Shown here: positions 52,069-61,838 of the stretch, in pieces
Numbering within the stretch: the first letter of the stretch is position 1
How the letters are laid out: every line of letters starts with the position of its first letter
Notes under the pieces: model-generated
The model's input: only the letters and a program-made list of their open reading frames with translations
Databases searched by the model: none
What the model was told of the DNA's origin: nothing
From: Blautia_A aquisgranensis
Lineage (GTDB): Bacteria; Bacillota; Clostridia; Lachnospirales; Lachnospiraceae
Assembly (NCBI RefSeq): GCF_040096615.1
Contig: NZ_JBBMEJ010000009.1
Coordinates: 92,001 to 156,000, forward strand
DNA length: 64,000 nt
Direction of reading: 5' to 3'
Program-made: the position numbers and the translations under genes

Positions 52069-53121
52069 TCACTGAATCCGAATATCCTTCACTGAGTCAC
52101 GCACTGTCAGGCTGCAGCTCCTGGCTATCTCAAGAAGCTCTTCCGGCACCTCCCCGCAGTCACTGCCTTCTATCTTCCGGATCGCATGTTCACAGGCTGT
52201 ATAGCCAATCTCAAAAAGCGGCAGTGCTGTGGTCGTAAGTGGCGGTTTATAATATGTAGAAAGCTCCCGGTCATCAAAACCGGCAACGGAGATATCCTTT
52301 CCCGGGATCAAACCCAGTTCGCCCAGTCTGTCATAAACACCGCCTGCCATAATATCACTCATGCAGAAGATTGCCGTAACCTTCTGTTCCAGAAGAGAAT
52401 CCGTCCCACGGTATCCACTCCCACGCCTCCAGTCACCTTCAACCACGCATTTTTTTTCAAAAGGGATTCCCTGCTCTGTAAATATGTCCTGCACTCCCAG
52501 CAGACGTTCTCTGGTATGAAGACTCCTGACCGGTCCGCTGACAATTCCAATTCTTCTGTGCCCCATGGAAAACAGATACCGGATCACCTCTGCCGCACCT
52601 TTCCGGTCATCTACCACGATCGATGGATATTTCGGAGATCTTGTATAGCCATAAGCCATAACTGCCGGAACGTTCAGTTCTTTCGGAAAGCACTTAAGCA
52701 CTCTCTCATGTGTGGTCACATAGACAATACCATCCACCTGCTTCGCAATAAGCTCCTTTATTTCTTTCTGGATCATCGGAAAAAACTTCTCGTTTTCATA
52801 ATAGCTTTCACCGAATTTCCGATAAAGCCGGAGATTCGTCAGCAGAATATGATAGCCTTTTTCCTCGCAGCATTTCGTGATTCCGTCTACAATATCCGGT
52901 GCACAGAATGCCGTGATGTCCTCCACAACAACACCAATCGTTTTTGATCGTCTTGTTTTAAGGTTTTTCGCAATATAATTGGGTGTGTAGTTCAGCTCTT
53001 CTATTGTCTTAAGTACTTTTTCCCTGGTTTCTCTGCCCACATTAGGCTTTCCGTTTATAATATTGGACACTGTGGCAATAGAAACATTACAACGTTTCGC
53101 TATTTCTTTAATGGTGACCAT
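52069..53121 (-). CDS. LacI-family regulator of the GH127 gene
   Basis: A 350-residue LacI-family repressor. The helix-turn-helix is TIKEIAKRCNVSIATVSNII, with the hinge helix NYTPNYIAKNLKTRRSKTIG. The periplasmic-binding-like sensor domain follows (DRKGAAEVIRYLFSMGHRRI, SVAGFDDRELSTYYKPPLTT). It is transcribed in the same direction as GH127, 306 bases upstream of it, and probably represses both through the AAACGTTT sites in between until an arabinose-containing sugar is present. Confidence 0.93.
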   Translation of the reverse strand: MVTIKEIAKRCNVSIATVSNIINGKPNVGRETREKVLKTIEELNYTPNYIAKNLKTRRSKTIGVVVEDITAFCAPDIVDGITKCCEEKGYHILLTNLRLYRKFGESYYENEKFFPMIQKEIKELIAKQVDGIVYVTTHERVLKCFPKELNVPAVMAYGYTRSPKYPSIVVDDRKGAAEVIRYLFSMGHRRIGIVSGPVRSLHTRERLLGVQDIFTEQGIPFEKKCVVEGDWRRGSGYRGTDSLLEQKVTAIFCMSDIMAGGVYDRLGELGLIPGKDISVAGFDDRELSTYYKPPLTTTALPLFEIGYTACEHAIRKIEGSDCGEVPEELLEIARSCSLTVRDSVKDIRIQ

Positions 53122-53142
53122 TTTTCACCTCTTTTTCAAAAA

Positions 53143-53170
53143 ACCGGGCTCCGCTTCTGCGAACCCCGGT
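53143..53170 (-). terminator. terminator after dapB
   Basis: ACCGGGGTTCGC pairs with GCGGAGCCCGGT (one mismatch, 4-base loop), followed by TTTTTTG on the minus strand. Confidence 0.8.
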
Positions 53171-53215
53171 CCTATGTAATGACGTGTTCCCCACGTCCAT
53201 ATATTATCAGCTGGA

Positions 53216-53971
53216 TCAGCCGATCACGTCACTCATATCATAACGTCCTGCCGGCTTGCCTGCAAGGAATTTCGCTGCCTCTACAGCACCTTTTCCGAAA
53301 ATTGCCTTGGAGTATGCTGTATGCTTAAACTCAATGACCTCGTCCTGACCTGCAAAGATCACCTCGTGCTCACCTACGATCGTTCCGCCACGGACTGCAG
53401 AGATACCGATTTCCTTGTCGTCACGCTGCTCACGTCTCTGGCTGCGGTCATATACATAATGATACTGGTTATCCATAGCCTCATTCAGGCTGTCAGCCAG
53501 TGCAAGAGCTGTACCGCTCGGCGCGTCTAATTTCAGACGATGATGCTTCTCCACGATCTCCATGTCAAAACCTGCTGCCGCAAGAACCTTGGCTGCGTCC
53601 TGGACCAGTTTCAGAAGTGTGTTGATACCAAGAGACATGTTTGCAGATTTCAGTACTGCTACTTTCTTGGAAGCTTCTTCAACCTTTGCAAGCTGCTCCT
53701 CGCTTAAGCCTGTGCTGCACAGAACCACCGGAATCTGGCGCTCTACGCTGTACGCAAGAAGCTTGTCTGTTGCTTTTGCAGAGGAGAAGTCGATGATCGC
53801 ATCTGCCTCTACCTGACATGTATCAATGTCTGTAAATACCGGATAGCTGTTTTTTCCCTGGTCTGCAATGTCGATACCTGCCACGATCTCAGCGTCCGGA
53901 TCTTTCTCCACGATATCGCTGATCACCTGGCCCATATGTCCGTTGCAGCCGTGCATAATAATTTTTACCAT
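53216..53971 (-). CDS. dapB: 4-hydroxy-tetrahydrodipicolinate reductase
   Basis: DapB, 251 residues, the second step of the lysine/diaminopimelate branch. Cofactor motif HGCNGHMGQVISDIV, catalytic EKHHRLKLDAPSGTALALAD with the histidine-lysine pair and the substrate loop, and RGGTIVGEHEVIFAGQDEVI. It is 14 bases after dapA and shares its transcript. Its product feeds peptidoglycan and lysine synthesis. Confidence 0.97.
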   Translation of the reverse strand: MVKIIMHGCNGHMGQVISDIVEKDPDAEIVAGIDIADQGKNSYPVFTDIDTCQVEADAIIDFSSAKATDKLLAYSVERQIPVVLCSTGLSEEQLAKVEEASKKVAVLKSANMSLGINTLLKLVQDAAKVLAAAGFDMEIVEKHHRLKLDAPSGTALALADSLNEAMDNQYHYVYDRSQRREQRDDKEIGISAVRGGTIVGEHEVIFAGQDEVIEFKHTAYSKAIFGKGAVEAAKFLAGKPAGRYDMSDVIG

Positions 53972-53985
53972 AGTATTCTTCTCCT

Positions 53986-54879
53986 TTAGGCAAGCTTGAT
54001 ACCGAAGTCCTCAAGCGCTTTTGCAAGTGCTGCTTTTGTGGTGTCTTCCATCTCACAGAGTGGCATACGAAGTGGTCCTACGTTCTTTCCCATAAGGTTC
54101 AGGGCTGTTTTTACCGGGATTGGGTTAACCTCGCTGAACAGCGCGTTGATCAGCGGGATTGCCTTAAGCTGGTATTCTGCTGCACCCTTGGTATCGCCGT
54201 CAAGGAATTTCATAACCATGTCATGTGTGTATTTCGGTGCAACGTTGGACAATACGGAGATAACTCCAAGTCCGCCGAGAGAAAGGATCGGAACTACCTG
54301 GTCATCGTTTCCGGAATAAAGCTCAAGAGCTCCGTCAGCCATGGACATCATCTTTGCGATCTGGGAAAGATCTCCTGTCGCTTCTTTGATTCCCACGATA
54401 TTTTTCACATTCTTTGCAAGTGTAACGGCTGTAGCCGGCTGGATGTTACAGCCTGTACGGCTCGGAACATTGTACATGATGATCGGAGTTTCCGGAACTG
54501 CATTGGCAATTGCTGTGTAATGAGCAATAAGACCCTTCTGTGTAGCCTTATTGTAGTAAGGTGTTACAACAAGAAGTGCATCTGCGCCATAGGAAGCAGC
54601 TTCCTTAGCCATCATGACTGCTGTCTCTGTACAATTAGAACCTGTTCCTGCGATTACAGGCACACGTTTGTTGACTTTATCGATTGCAAACTTGATCGTC
54701 TGAAGATGCTCTCCATGAGTCAGAGTAGAAGACTCGCCTGTTGTTCCGCAGATAATGATGGCATCTGTGCTGTTGGCGATCTGCTCCTCCAGAAGCTCCT
54801 CAAGTTTCTCATAATTTACCTTACCGTCTTCGTGCATCGGTGTTACGATCGCAACGCCTGCCCCTTTAAAAATTGCCAT
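53986..54879 (-). CDS. dapA: 4-hydroxy-tetrahydrodipicolinate synthase
   Basis: DapA, 297 residues, a TIM-barrel aldolase joining pyruvate and aspartate semialdehyde. The substrate loop is IICGTTGESSTLTHGEH, the tyrosine lies in IIMYNVPSRTGCNI, and the Schiff-base lysine in IVGIKEATGDLSQI. AGGAGG precedes the ATG. No lysine riboswitch can fit in the 36 bases upstream, so any feedback must be elsewhere or allosteric. Confidence 0.97.
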   Translation of the reverse strand: MAIFKGAGVAIVTPMHEDGKVNYEKLEELLEEQIANSTDAIIICGTTGESSTLTHGEHLQTIKFAIDKVNKRVPVIAGTGSNCTETAVMMAKEAASYGADALLVVTPYYNKATQKGLIAHYTAIANAVPETPIIMYNVPSRTGCNIQPATAVTLAKNVKNIVGIKEATGDLSQIAKMMSMADGALELYSGNDDQVVPILSLGGLGVISVLSNVAPKYTHDMVMKFLDGDTKGAAEYQLKAIPLINALFSEVNPIPVKTALNLMGKNVGPLRMPLCEMEDTTKAALAKALEDFGIKLA

Positions 54880-54915
54880 TTGTCTTCCTCCTTATTTCTT
54901 CTGTAAAAATATTTC

Positions 54916-55422
54916 TTATTCCCGTTCCTGGTCCGTTATCTCTGTTGTCAGTGTGGTAACGCTGTCCACATATGGCTTCAGAGCCTCCGGAAGCCACCGT
55001 CCGGTCATAACTATGTGCATACTTTCATCCTTCTGCTTAAGCATATCGATGATCGTCTCAACTGGAGCGATTCCTTTATCCATAAGACCGAGGATCTCAT
55101 CCAGCAGCAGAAAATCACACTCTCCGGTAGCAATTACCTTCCGTGCAAAATTAAGGCCATTGAGAATATTGGTTCTCTCTTCTGCCTTCTCCTGCTCATT
55201 CAGGTCATTATAGCAGGTGTCCATTTTCTCGAAACGGAAAATCTTGAAATCAAGATTATCCAGGTCCTCAAGAAAGTCCAGCTCCCTGCGCTCCTTGCCT
55301 TTCAGAAACTGTATGATGATCACACTTTTTCCCTGTGCTGCAAAGCGCAGACCCTGGCCAAGTGCCAGTGTTGTCTTACCCTTCCCGTTCCCGTAATAAA
55401 CCTCTGTTATTTCTCTTTCCAT
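54916..55422 (-). CDS. cobO: cob(I)alamin adenosyltransferase, CobO/BtuR type
   Basis: A 168-residue P-loop enzyme that transfers the adenosyl group from ATP to corrinoids. The opening is EVYYGNGKGKTTLALGQGLR with the family P-loop GNGKGKTT, then SVIIIQFLKGKERRELDFLE and FLLLDEILGLMDKG. It is 36 bases ahead of dapA on the same strand and may be co-transcribed, although its pathway is unrelated. It supplies coenzyme B12. Confidence 0.92.
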   Translation of the reverse strand: MEREITEVYYGNGKGKTTLALGQGLRFAAQGKSVIIIQFLKGKERRELDFLEDLDNLDFKIFRFEKMDTCYNDLNEQEKAEERTNILNGLNFARKVIATGECDFLLLDEILGLMDKGIAPVETIIDMLKQKDESMHIVMTGRWLPEALKPYVDSVTTLTTEITDQERE

Positions 55423-55574
55423 GATTCTTCCTCTTACTGTTAGTAAAACCGGTAATTCCCCATTTTTTCAATTTTTTTTATATTACCGCAGATTGGATAG
55501 AAATGCAAGTGGTACCTTGCCGCTCCAATACAGCTCACTCCATGACCGGCGATGCACTTTGCCATACACAGAAA

Positions 55575-56201
55575 TCATTCCACATATTCCAGCTTGCTCA
55601 CGGAAACCTCATAAGCGATCCTTTTTTCCGTCTCTGTTTCACTGAGCCGCTTCATATATTCCCTGCTCTGGATCCTGCCCCAGATCAGCACATGACCGCC
55701 AACCTCAAAAGCAGAAGCATATCTGGCATTTCTTCCCCAGCATATGCAGGGTATGTAATCTGATTTTCCATATGGACGGTTTACAGCCATCAGAAGATCT
55801 GCGATCTCTCTTCCGAGAGGAGTTTTTCTGTATACAGGCGGTTTACATATGTAACCATCCAGAAAAATCTGGTTTACAGGTGCTGAATCCTCTTCCTCTC
55901 CCACAAACTGCACTTCCCTCGCAAAAACAGAAAGCACCAGCCTGTTTCTTTTTTCCTCATGGCGGTTATAAGACCGGAACTGTCCATGGATCTCAATGTA
56001 TTCTCCTACATAATCCTGCGTGATATCCAGCAGACGTTCGGAGACCATGACCGGAATCCTGTCCTCGGAATCGCTGAGACGTTTTACCAGAATATCCATC
56101 ATATAGAAGCCTTCTCCAAAGACCTGATGGCTGAAAGTAAAACCTGTTGCGATGCGTCCCATAACCGATACCTGATTGTTTTCAATAATTTTATCTGCCA
56201 T
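55575..56201 (-). CDS. tandem OB-fold single-stranded-DNA-binding-like protein
   Basis: A 208-residue protein with two OB-fold repeats: residues 8 to about 100 (NQVSVMGRIATGFTFSHQVF, IPVMVSERLLDITQDYVGEY) and 108-205 (NQIFLDGYICKPPVYRKTPL, IPCICWGRNARYASAFEVGG). Each half keeps the SSB pattern of strand, basic loop, and G-x-x-V/I-x-I/V-x-G-R/Q. It lacks the acidic SSB tail that recruits repair partners. It is probably a paralogue used in a special setting such as plasmid, phage or competence DNA, though no such genes lie near. Confidence 0.75.
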   Translation of the reverse strand: MADKIIENNQVSVMGRIATGFTFSHQVFGEGFYMMDILVKRLSDSEDRIPVMVSERLLDITQDYVGEYIEIHGQFRSYNRHEEKRNRLVLSVFAREVQFVGEEEDSAPVNQIFLDGYICKPPVYRKTPLGREIADLLMAVNRPYGKSDYIPCICWGRNARYASAFEVGGHVLIWGRIQSREYMKRLSETETEKRIAYEVSVSKLEYVE

Positions 56202-56404
56202 AATATGTAGCTCTCCTTCCTCGCGGTGTATTTCATTTATACAGAAAGTTTATGAGCCCGTATTCCGTATTATGTCTGAAAAATCAAAAATCAAAAATAT
56301 TTTTTTATCTCTTGTAATCTTCCGAAAATATGATAGACTATAAATTTGGACATCGTTTTTAACAAAAAGATTACTTATATATGGAAAGAAAGGATTTTGA
56401 TTAT

Positions 56405-58237
56405 ATGAAGACCAAGCGTGAAGATGTTCGTAACGTGGCCATTATCGCCCATGTCGATCACGGTAAAACTACACTCGTTGACGAGCTTTTGAAACAGAGC
56501 GGTGTTTTCCGTGCAAACCAGGAAGTCCAGGAACGTGTCATGGACTCCAACGATATTGAGCGTGAGCGCGGCATTACGATTCTCTCCAAAAACACCGCAG
56601 TTCATTATAAGGATGTAAAAATCAATATCATCGATACTCCAGGTCATGCGGACTTCGGCGGCGAGGTAGAGCGTGTGCTGAAGATGGTAGACGGCGTTAT
56701 TCTTCTTGTGGACGCCTTCGAGGGTGCCATGCCTCAGACTAAGTTTGTACTTCGTAAAGCTCTCGAACTGGATCTGCATGTTATTGTCTGCATCAACAAG
56801 ATCGACCGTCCGGAAGCACGTCCGGAAGAGGTTGTTGACGAAGTTCTGGAGCTTCTTATGGATCTGGATGCATCTGATGAGCAGCTTGACTGCCCATTCC
56901 TGTATGCTTCCGCAAAAGCCGGCTATGCAGTCCGTAACCTGAACGACAAGCCGGAGAATATGGCTCCGCTTTTTGAAACCATCCTTGAAGCAATTCCGGC
57001 TCCGGAGGGTGATCCGGACGGAGATACACAGGTTCTTATCAGCACCATTGACTACAACGAATATGTAGGACGTATCGGTATCGGTAAGGTTGAGCGCGGA
57101 ACCATTTCCGTAAACCAGGACCTTACACTTCTGAACCATCATGATCTTGACAAACATGAGCGCGTAAAGATCAGCAAACTTTATGAATTTGACGGTCTGA
57201 ACAAGGTTGAGGTCAAGAGTGCAACAATCGGTGCTATCGTAGCAATTTCCGGTATTTCAGATATTCATATCGGTGATACACTTTGTGCAGGAGACAACCC
57301 GGAAGCAATTCCATTCCAGAAGATCTCCGAGCCGACACTGTCCATGAACTTCCTGGTTAACGACAGCCCGCTGGCAGGACAGGAAGGTAAATATATCACT
57401 TCCCGTCACCTTCGCGATCGTCTCTACCGTGAGCTGAACACCGATGTCAGCCTTCGTGTAGAAGATACTGAGACAACTGAGTGCTTCAAGGTTTCCGGCC
57501 GTGGTGAGCTTCATCTCTCCGTTCTTATTGAGAACATGCGTCGTGAGGGATATGAGTTTGCAGTCAGCAAACCGGAGGTTCTTTACCATACAGACGAACG
57601 TGGACGTAAACTGGAGCCAATGGAAATCGCATATGTTGACGTTCCGGAGGAATTTTCCGGTACGATCATCCAGAAGCTCAGCGAGCGTAAAGGTGAACTC
57701 CAGGGCATGAGCACGGCAAGCGATGGTACTGTACGGCTTGAGTTCGCAATTCCTTCCCGTGGACTGATCGGATTCAGAAATGAGTTCCTTACTTCCACCA
57801 AAGGTACCGGTATCCTGAACACAATGTTCGACGGATATGCACCATACAAGGGAGATTTTCCATACCGTAAACAGGGCTCTCTTATCGCTTTCGAGGCTGG
57901 CGAGACTGTTACTTACGGACTTTTCTCCGCTCAGGAGCGTGGTACACTCTTCGTAGGACCTGGCGAGAAGGTTTACAGCGGTATGGTTATCGGACAGAAC
58001 GGTAAGGCTGAGGATATCGAGCTTAATGTCTGCAAGACAAAGCACCTCACCAACACCCGTTCCTCTTCCGCTGACGATGCATTGAAGCTTGTTCCGCCAA
58101 GAATCTTAAGTCTTGAGCAGGCCATCGAATTCATCGACCAGGATGAGCTTCTTGAGGTAACACCTACAAGCCTTCGTATCCGTAAGCGTATTCTGGATTC
58201 CAGAGACAGAAAACGTGCTGCTTTCCGTAAGAGCTGA
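56405..58237 (+). CDS. typA: translational GTPase TypA/BipA
   Basis: A 610-residue ribosome-bound GTPase. G1 AIIAHVDHGKTTL, switch I with ERERGITI, G3 DTPGHADFGGEVERVLKM, G4 INKIDRPEARP; then EF-Tu-like beta-barrel, EF-G-type domains and the BipA C-terminus (GNGKAEDIELNVCKTKHLTN-like, with RSSSADDALKLVPPRILSLE). I chose the ATG at 56405: AAAGGA lies 10 bases before it, while an ATG at 56381 has no such site. It helps ribosome assembly and stress adaptation. It is a single-gene unit with a terminator at 58358-58404. Confidence 0.97.
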   Translation: MKTKREDVRNVAIIAHVDHGKTTLVDELLKQSGVFRANQEVQERVMDSNDIERERGITILSKNTAVHYKDVKINIIDTPGHADFGGEVERVLKMVDGVILLVDAFEGAMPQTKFVLRKALELDLHVIVCINKIDRPEARPEEVVDEVLELLMDLDASDEQLDCPFLYASAKAGYAVRNLNDKPENMAPLFETILEAIPAPEGDPDGDTQVLISTIDYNEYVGRIGIGKVERGTISVNQDLTLLNHHDLDKHERVKISKLYEFDGLNKVEVKSATIGAIVAISGISDIHIGDTLCAGDNPEAIPFQKISEPTLSMNFLVNDSPLAGQEGKYITSRHLRDRLYRELNTDVSLRVEDTETTECFKVSGRGELHLSVLIENMRREGYEFAVSKPEVLYHTDERGRKLEPMEIAYVDVPEEFSGTIIQKLSERKGELQGMSTASDGTVRLEFAIPSRGLIGFRNEFLTSTKGTGILNTMFDGYAPYKGDFPYRKQGSLIAFEAGETVTYGLFSAQERGTLFVGPGEKVYSGMVIGQNGKAEDIELNVCKTKHLTNTRSSSADDALKLVPPRILSLEQAIEFIDQDELLEVTPTSLRIRKRILDSRDRKRAAFRKS

Positions 58238-58357
58238 TAATCCGGCACTGCTGGTACAGCTGAAAATTCATATTGCAGAAGTAAGCAGACATTACAAGGT
58301 TCTCTTGCCATATGCTTCTGCTTCCGGTATATGAATCATTGCATTATATCAGACATG

Positions 58358-58404
58358 AACTGTCATACAGGAGATTAAGAGATTTCCTGTGTGGCAGTTT
58401 TTTT
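58358..58404 (+). terminator. terminator after typA
   Basis: AACTGTCA-ACAGGA pairs with TCCTGT-TGGCAGTT (one mismatch), followed by seven Ts. Confidence 0.8.
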
Positions 58405-58506
58405 ATATTATGTTTCAATTCTCCACTTTAACGCGATATGATGTTTTTGTGAATTATTTATCAAATTTTTGAATTATTTTTGTTAATTTTTTATCGAATT
58501 TTTCTA

Positions 58507-58535
58507 TTGACGTCTGGCAAAGGCTAAACTATAAT
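58507..58535 (+). promoter_or_regulatory. adhE promoter
   Basis: TTGACG (58507-58512), 17 bases, TATAAT (58530-58535). Transcription should start near 58543, giving a leader of about 455 bases. A second TTGACA (58550-58555) lies close by with a poor -10. The 760-base gap between typA and adhE also holds the typA terminator and the palindrome at 58653; the rest is A/T rich with no ORF I support. Confidence 0.7.
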
Positions 58536-58652
58536 GTGTTCATGATCGCTTGACAAAAGTTTAACGTTAATATTTTAACCGAATAATTGTGTGTTTGTTA
58601 TTCAGTTGAAGCGTTTTATCTTTTGCCTGTCCCTCATATGTATGCGTGTTTA

Positions 58653-58668
58653 TTGTCAATACTGACAA
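58653..58668. promoter_or_regulatory. TTGTCA-N4-TGACAA palindrome in the adhE leader
   Basis: A perfect 6-bp inverted repeat with 4 bases between. It resembles the outer half of a Rex site (TTGT...ACAA), but the spacing is 2 bases shorter than the usual Rex format, so assignment to Rex is doubtful. Confidence 0.4.
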
Positions 58669-58997
58669 ATAATTAACATGTATTTTGTGCATAGTGCTGA
58701 ATTTCAAGATTTTTTTGAAAGGATTTTCAAGAGGTTCAGTTTACTGCAAAGTAACTTTTACCGTGTTTTCCCACACTTTCGGATTCGTCATTTTGCCCAT
58801 AGCGGCAATTCCATGAATTTGCGTTTTTTTCTGAATTTTGTTACTATATCAGTATCAAAACAGAAAATTCAATCAGATTGAATCAGTAACGCAGTGCGGG
58901 GACTCACAAAAAAGCTCTGCAGCATCTGCCGGCTGACAAAAAAATATGCCGACAGCACCACAGACTCATTATCATATGAATAACAGGAGGATTCCAC

Positions 58998-61634
58998 ATG
59001 GCAAAGAAAGAGACTATCCCAACCATCATCAACACTCCAGAAGCCCTGACCGCGAAAATAGCTGCAATGAAAGAAGCACAGAAGATCTTCGCTACCTACA
59101 CACAGGAGCAGGTCGACAAGATCTTCAAGGCTGCTGCTACCGCAGCTGACAAGATGCGTATTCCCCTTGCGAAAATGGCCGTTGAAGAAACCGGCATGGG
59201 AATCATGGAAGACAAGGTTATCAAGAACCATTACGCAGCAGAGTACGTTTACAATGCATACAAGAATACTCAGACATGTGGCGTTGTAGAAGAAGATAAA
59301 GCATACGGAATCAAGAAGATCCTTGAGCCGATCGGACTGGTTGCAGCAGTTATCCCGACTACCAACCCGACTTCTACAGCAATCTTTAAATCTCTTATCT
59401 CACTGAAAACACGAAACGCTATCATCATCAGCCCACATCCACGTGCGAAAAAATCCACCATCGAAGCAGCGAAGGTCGTTCTCGAAGCAGCTGTTGCTGC
59501 CGGCGCACCAGAGGGAATCATCGGCTGGATCGATGTTCCAAGCCTGGAGCTGACCAACATGGTTATGCAGAATTCCGATATCATTCTTGCTACCGGTGGT
59601 CCTGGAATGGTTAAAGCCGCTTACTCTTCCGGTAAACCAGCCGTAGGTGTAGGACCCGGAAACACTCCTGTAATTATTGATGACAGCGCAGATATCCGTC
59701 TTGCGGTTAACTCCATCATTCATTCCAAGACATTCGATAATGGTATGATCTGTGCTTCCGAGCAGTCCGTAACTGTTCTCGAGAGCATTTATAAAAAAGT
59801 AAAAGACGAATTCATCTACAGAGGCTGCTACTTCCTCAAGAAAGATGAGATCGAAAAAGTCAGAAAGACAATCATCATCAATGGCGCACTGAACGCCAAG
59901 ATCGTAGGACAGAAAGCTGCTACTATCGCTGAGATGGCCGGTGTTAAAGTTCCGGCTGATACCAAGATCCTTATCGGCGAGGTTGAATCCGTAGATATCA
60001 GCGAGGAATTCGCACATGAGAAACTTTCCCCTGTACTTGCCATGTACAAGGCCAAGAACTTCGACGATGCTATCGCAAAAGCTGAGCGCCTTGTTGCTGA
60101 TGGCGGATATGGACACACCTCCTCTCTCTACATCAATGTAAACGAGACAGAGAAGATGGATAAATTCGAGGCCGCTATGAAGACCTGCCGTATCCTCATC
60201 AATACACCTTCTTCCCAGGGTGGTATCGGAGACCTTTACAACTTCAAACTTGCTCCTTCCCTCACACTTGGCTGCGGTTCCTGGGGCGGAAACTCCGTAT
60301 CCGAGAACGTTGGTGTGAAACATCTTCTCAATACTAAGACCGTTGCTGAAAGGAGAGAGAATATGCTCTGGATGAGAACACCGGAAAAGGTTTACTTCAA
60401 AAAAGGCTGCATGCCGGTTGCTCTGGATGAGCTCGGTACTGTTATGGGCAAAAAACGTTGCTTCATCGTAACAGACTCTTTCCTCTACAAGAATGGTTAC
60501 ACCAAACCGATCGAGGATAAGCTGGACCAGATGGGCATTGTACACACATGCTTCTCCGATGTTGCTCCGGACCCATCTCTTGCTTCCGCAAAAGCAGGTG
60601 CAAAAGCTATGACAGCATTTGAGCCAGACTGCATCATCGCTCTCGGCGGCGGTTCCGCAATGGATGCCGGCAAGGTTATGTGGATGCTCTACGAGAATCC
60701 GGATGCTGACTTTTCCGACATGTCCATGGATTTCATGGATATCCGTAAGAGAATCTACACTTTCCCGAAAATGGGCAAAAAAGCTTATTTCGTAGCGATC
60801 CCGACCTCTTCCGGTACAGGTTCTGAGGTTACACCGTTCGCCATCATCACAGACCAGGATACCGGCGTAAAATGGCCGCTGGCTGACTATGAGCTCCTTC
60901 CGGATATGGCGATCGTAGATACCAACAATATGATGAGTGCACCAAAAGGACTGACTCGTGCTTCCGGTATCGATGTTATGACACATGCGATCGAGGCTTA
61001 TGTTTCCATGATGGCTTCTGACTACACAGACGGACTTGCGCTGAAGGCTGTCAAACTGGTATTCGACTACCTGCCACGTGCATATAAAGACGGCAATGAT
61101 GTAGAAGCCAGAGATCATATGGCTAACGCTTCCTGCATGGCAGGTCTTGCATTCGCCAATGCTTTCCTTGGTGTAAACCACTCTCTTGCTCATAAGCTTG
61201 GTGCTTTCCATCACCTGCCACACGGTATCGCTAATGCAGTAGTTCTTCTGGATGTTATGCGTTATAACAGTGCCGAGGTTCCTACTAAGATGGGTACCTT
61301 CCCACAGTATCAGTATCCAAAGACACTTGCACGTTATGCTGAGATTGGACGTTATGTAGGTCTTACAGGCAAAGACGATGCTGAAGTATTCGAGAAGCTT
61401 CTTGCAAAGCTGGATGAACTTATGAGAACTATCGAGATCCTTCCGACGATCCGTGACTACGGCGTAGATGAGAAATACTTCCTGGAGACTCTGGATGAGA
61501 TGTCCGAGCAGGCCTTCAATGACCAGTGCACCGGCGCTAACCCGAGATATCCGCTTGTATCTGAGCTGAAAGAGATCTATCTCAAAGCTTACTACGGCGA
61601 AGCTCCAAAGAAAGAAGATAAAAAAGCTAAATAA
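58998..61634 (+). CDS. adhE: bifunctional acetaldehyde-CoA/alcohol dehydrogenase
   Basis: AdhE, 878 residues, converts acetyl-CoA to acetaldehyde and then ethanol with two NADH. Residues 1 to about 445 form the aldehyde dehydrogenase domain: VAAVIPTTNPTSTAIFKSLI, catalytic cysteine in DNGMICASEQSV, and GVGPGNTPVIID. After a linker, residues about 465-870 form the iron alcohol dehydrogenase: ALGGGSAMDAGKVMW, IPTSSGTGSEVTPFAI, and iron ligands in MTHAIEAYVS and HSLAHKLGAFHHLPHG. Family length is normal. It forms filaments (spirosomes) in relatives. AGGAGG precedes the ATG, behind a long leader; it ends at a strong terminator. Confidence 0.98.
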   Translation: MAKKETIPTIINTPEALTAKIAAMKEAQKIFATYTQEQVDKIFKAAATAADKMRIPLAKMAVEETGMGIMEDKVIKNHYAAEYVYNAYKNTQTCGVVEEDKAYGIKKILEPIGLVAAVIPTTNPTSTAIFKSLISLKTRNAIIISPHPRAKKSTIEAAKVVLEAAVAAGAPEGIIGWIDVPSLELTNMVMQNSDIILATGGPGMVKAAYSSGKPAVGVGPGNTPVIIDDSADIRLAVNSIIHSKTFDNGMICASEQSVTVLESIYKKVKDEFIYRGCYFLKKDEIEKVRKTIIINGALNAKIVGQKAATIAEMAGVKVPADTKILIGEVESVDISEEFAHEKLSPVLAMYKAKNFDDAIAKAERLVADGGYGHTSSLYINVNETEKMDKFEAAMKTCRILINTPSSQGGIGDLYNFKLAPSLTLGCGSWGGNSVSENVGVKHLLNTKTVAERRENMLWMRTPEKVYFKKGCMPVALDELGTVMGKKRCFIVTDSFLYKNGYTKPIEDKLDQMGIVHTCFSDVAPDPSLASAKAGAKAMTAFEPDCIIALGGGSAMDAGKVMWMLYENPDADFSDMSMDFMDIRKRIYTFPKMGKKAYFVAIPTSSGTGSEVTPFAIITDQDTGVKWPLADYELLPDMAIVDTNNMMSAPKGLTRASGIDVMTHAIEAYVSMMASDYTDGLALKAVKLVFDYLPRAYKDGNDVEARDHMANASCMAGLAFANAFLGVNHSLAHKLGAFHHLPHGIANAVVLLDVMRYNSAEVPTKMGTFPQYQYPKTLARYAEIGRYVGLTGKDDAEVFEKLLAKLDELMRTIEILPTIRDYGVDEKYFLETLDEMSEQAFNDQCTGANPRYPLVSELKEIYLKAYYGEAPKKEDKKAK

Positions 61635-61663
61635 ATAACCTGTGGAACACCCCCTTTATATGA

Positions 61664-61704
61664 AGCCAGCCGGGAGCTTATGATACTCCCGGCTGGCTTT
61701 TTAT
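61664..61704 (+). terminator. terminator after adhE
   Basis: A perfect 13-bp GC-rich stem (AGCCAGCCGGGAG/CTCCCGGCTGGCT) with a 9-base loop, followed by TTTTTATT. Confidence 0.88.
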
Positions 61705-61729
61705 TCGTTCATACTATTACAATTTCCAG

Positions 61730-61812
61730 AGCATAAAAAGACTCCTGACACCAGTTTATAAATATGTTCTGCCAACATATTCTTCAAACTGTGCAGGAAT
61801 CTTTTTTATGCT
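61730..61812 (-). terminator. terminator after the aminotransferase gene
   Basis: Long imperfect arms (AGCATAAAAA-GA-TCCTG-CA-CAGTTT and its complement) enclose an inner AATATGTT/AACATATT hairpin. T-rich ends on the minus strand follow the gene by about 27 bases. Confidence 0.65.
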
Positions 61813-61838
61813 TTTTCTCAGCTATATTGCTTATTCTA

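Noticed and set aside
54880..54915. Lysine riboswitch or T-box ahead of dapA
   Set aside because: Only 36 bases separate dapA from cobO, far too few for either element.
58653..58668. Rex operator for adhE
   Set aside because: The arms fit TTGT...ACAA, but spacing is 4 rather than the usual 6 bases between the inner positions; kept only as an unassigned palindrome.
59400..61223. Open frame of about 600 codons antisense to adhE
   Set aside because: It mirrors the codon bias of a highly expressed gene, has no ribosome site and no family resemblance, while adhE on the other strand is certain.
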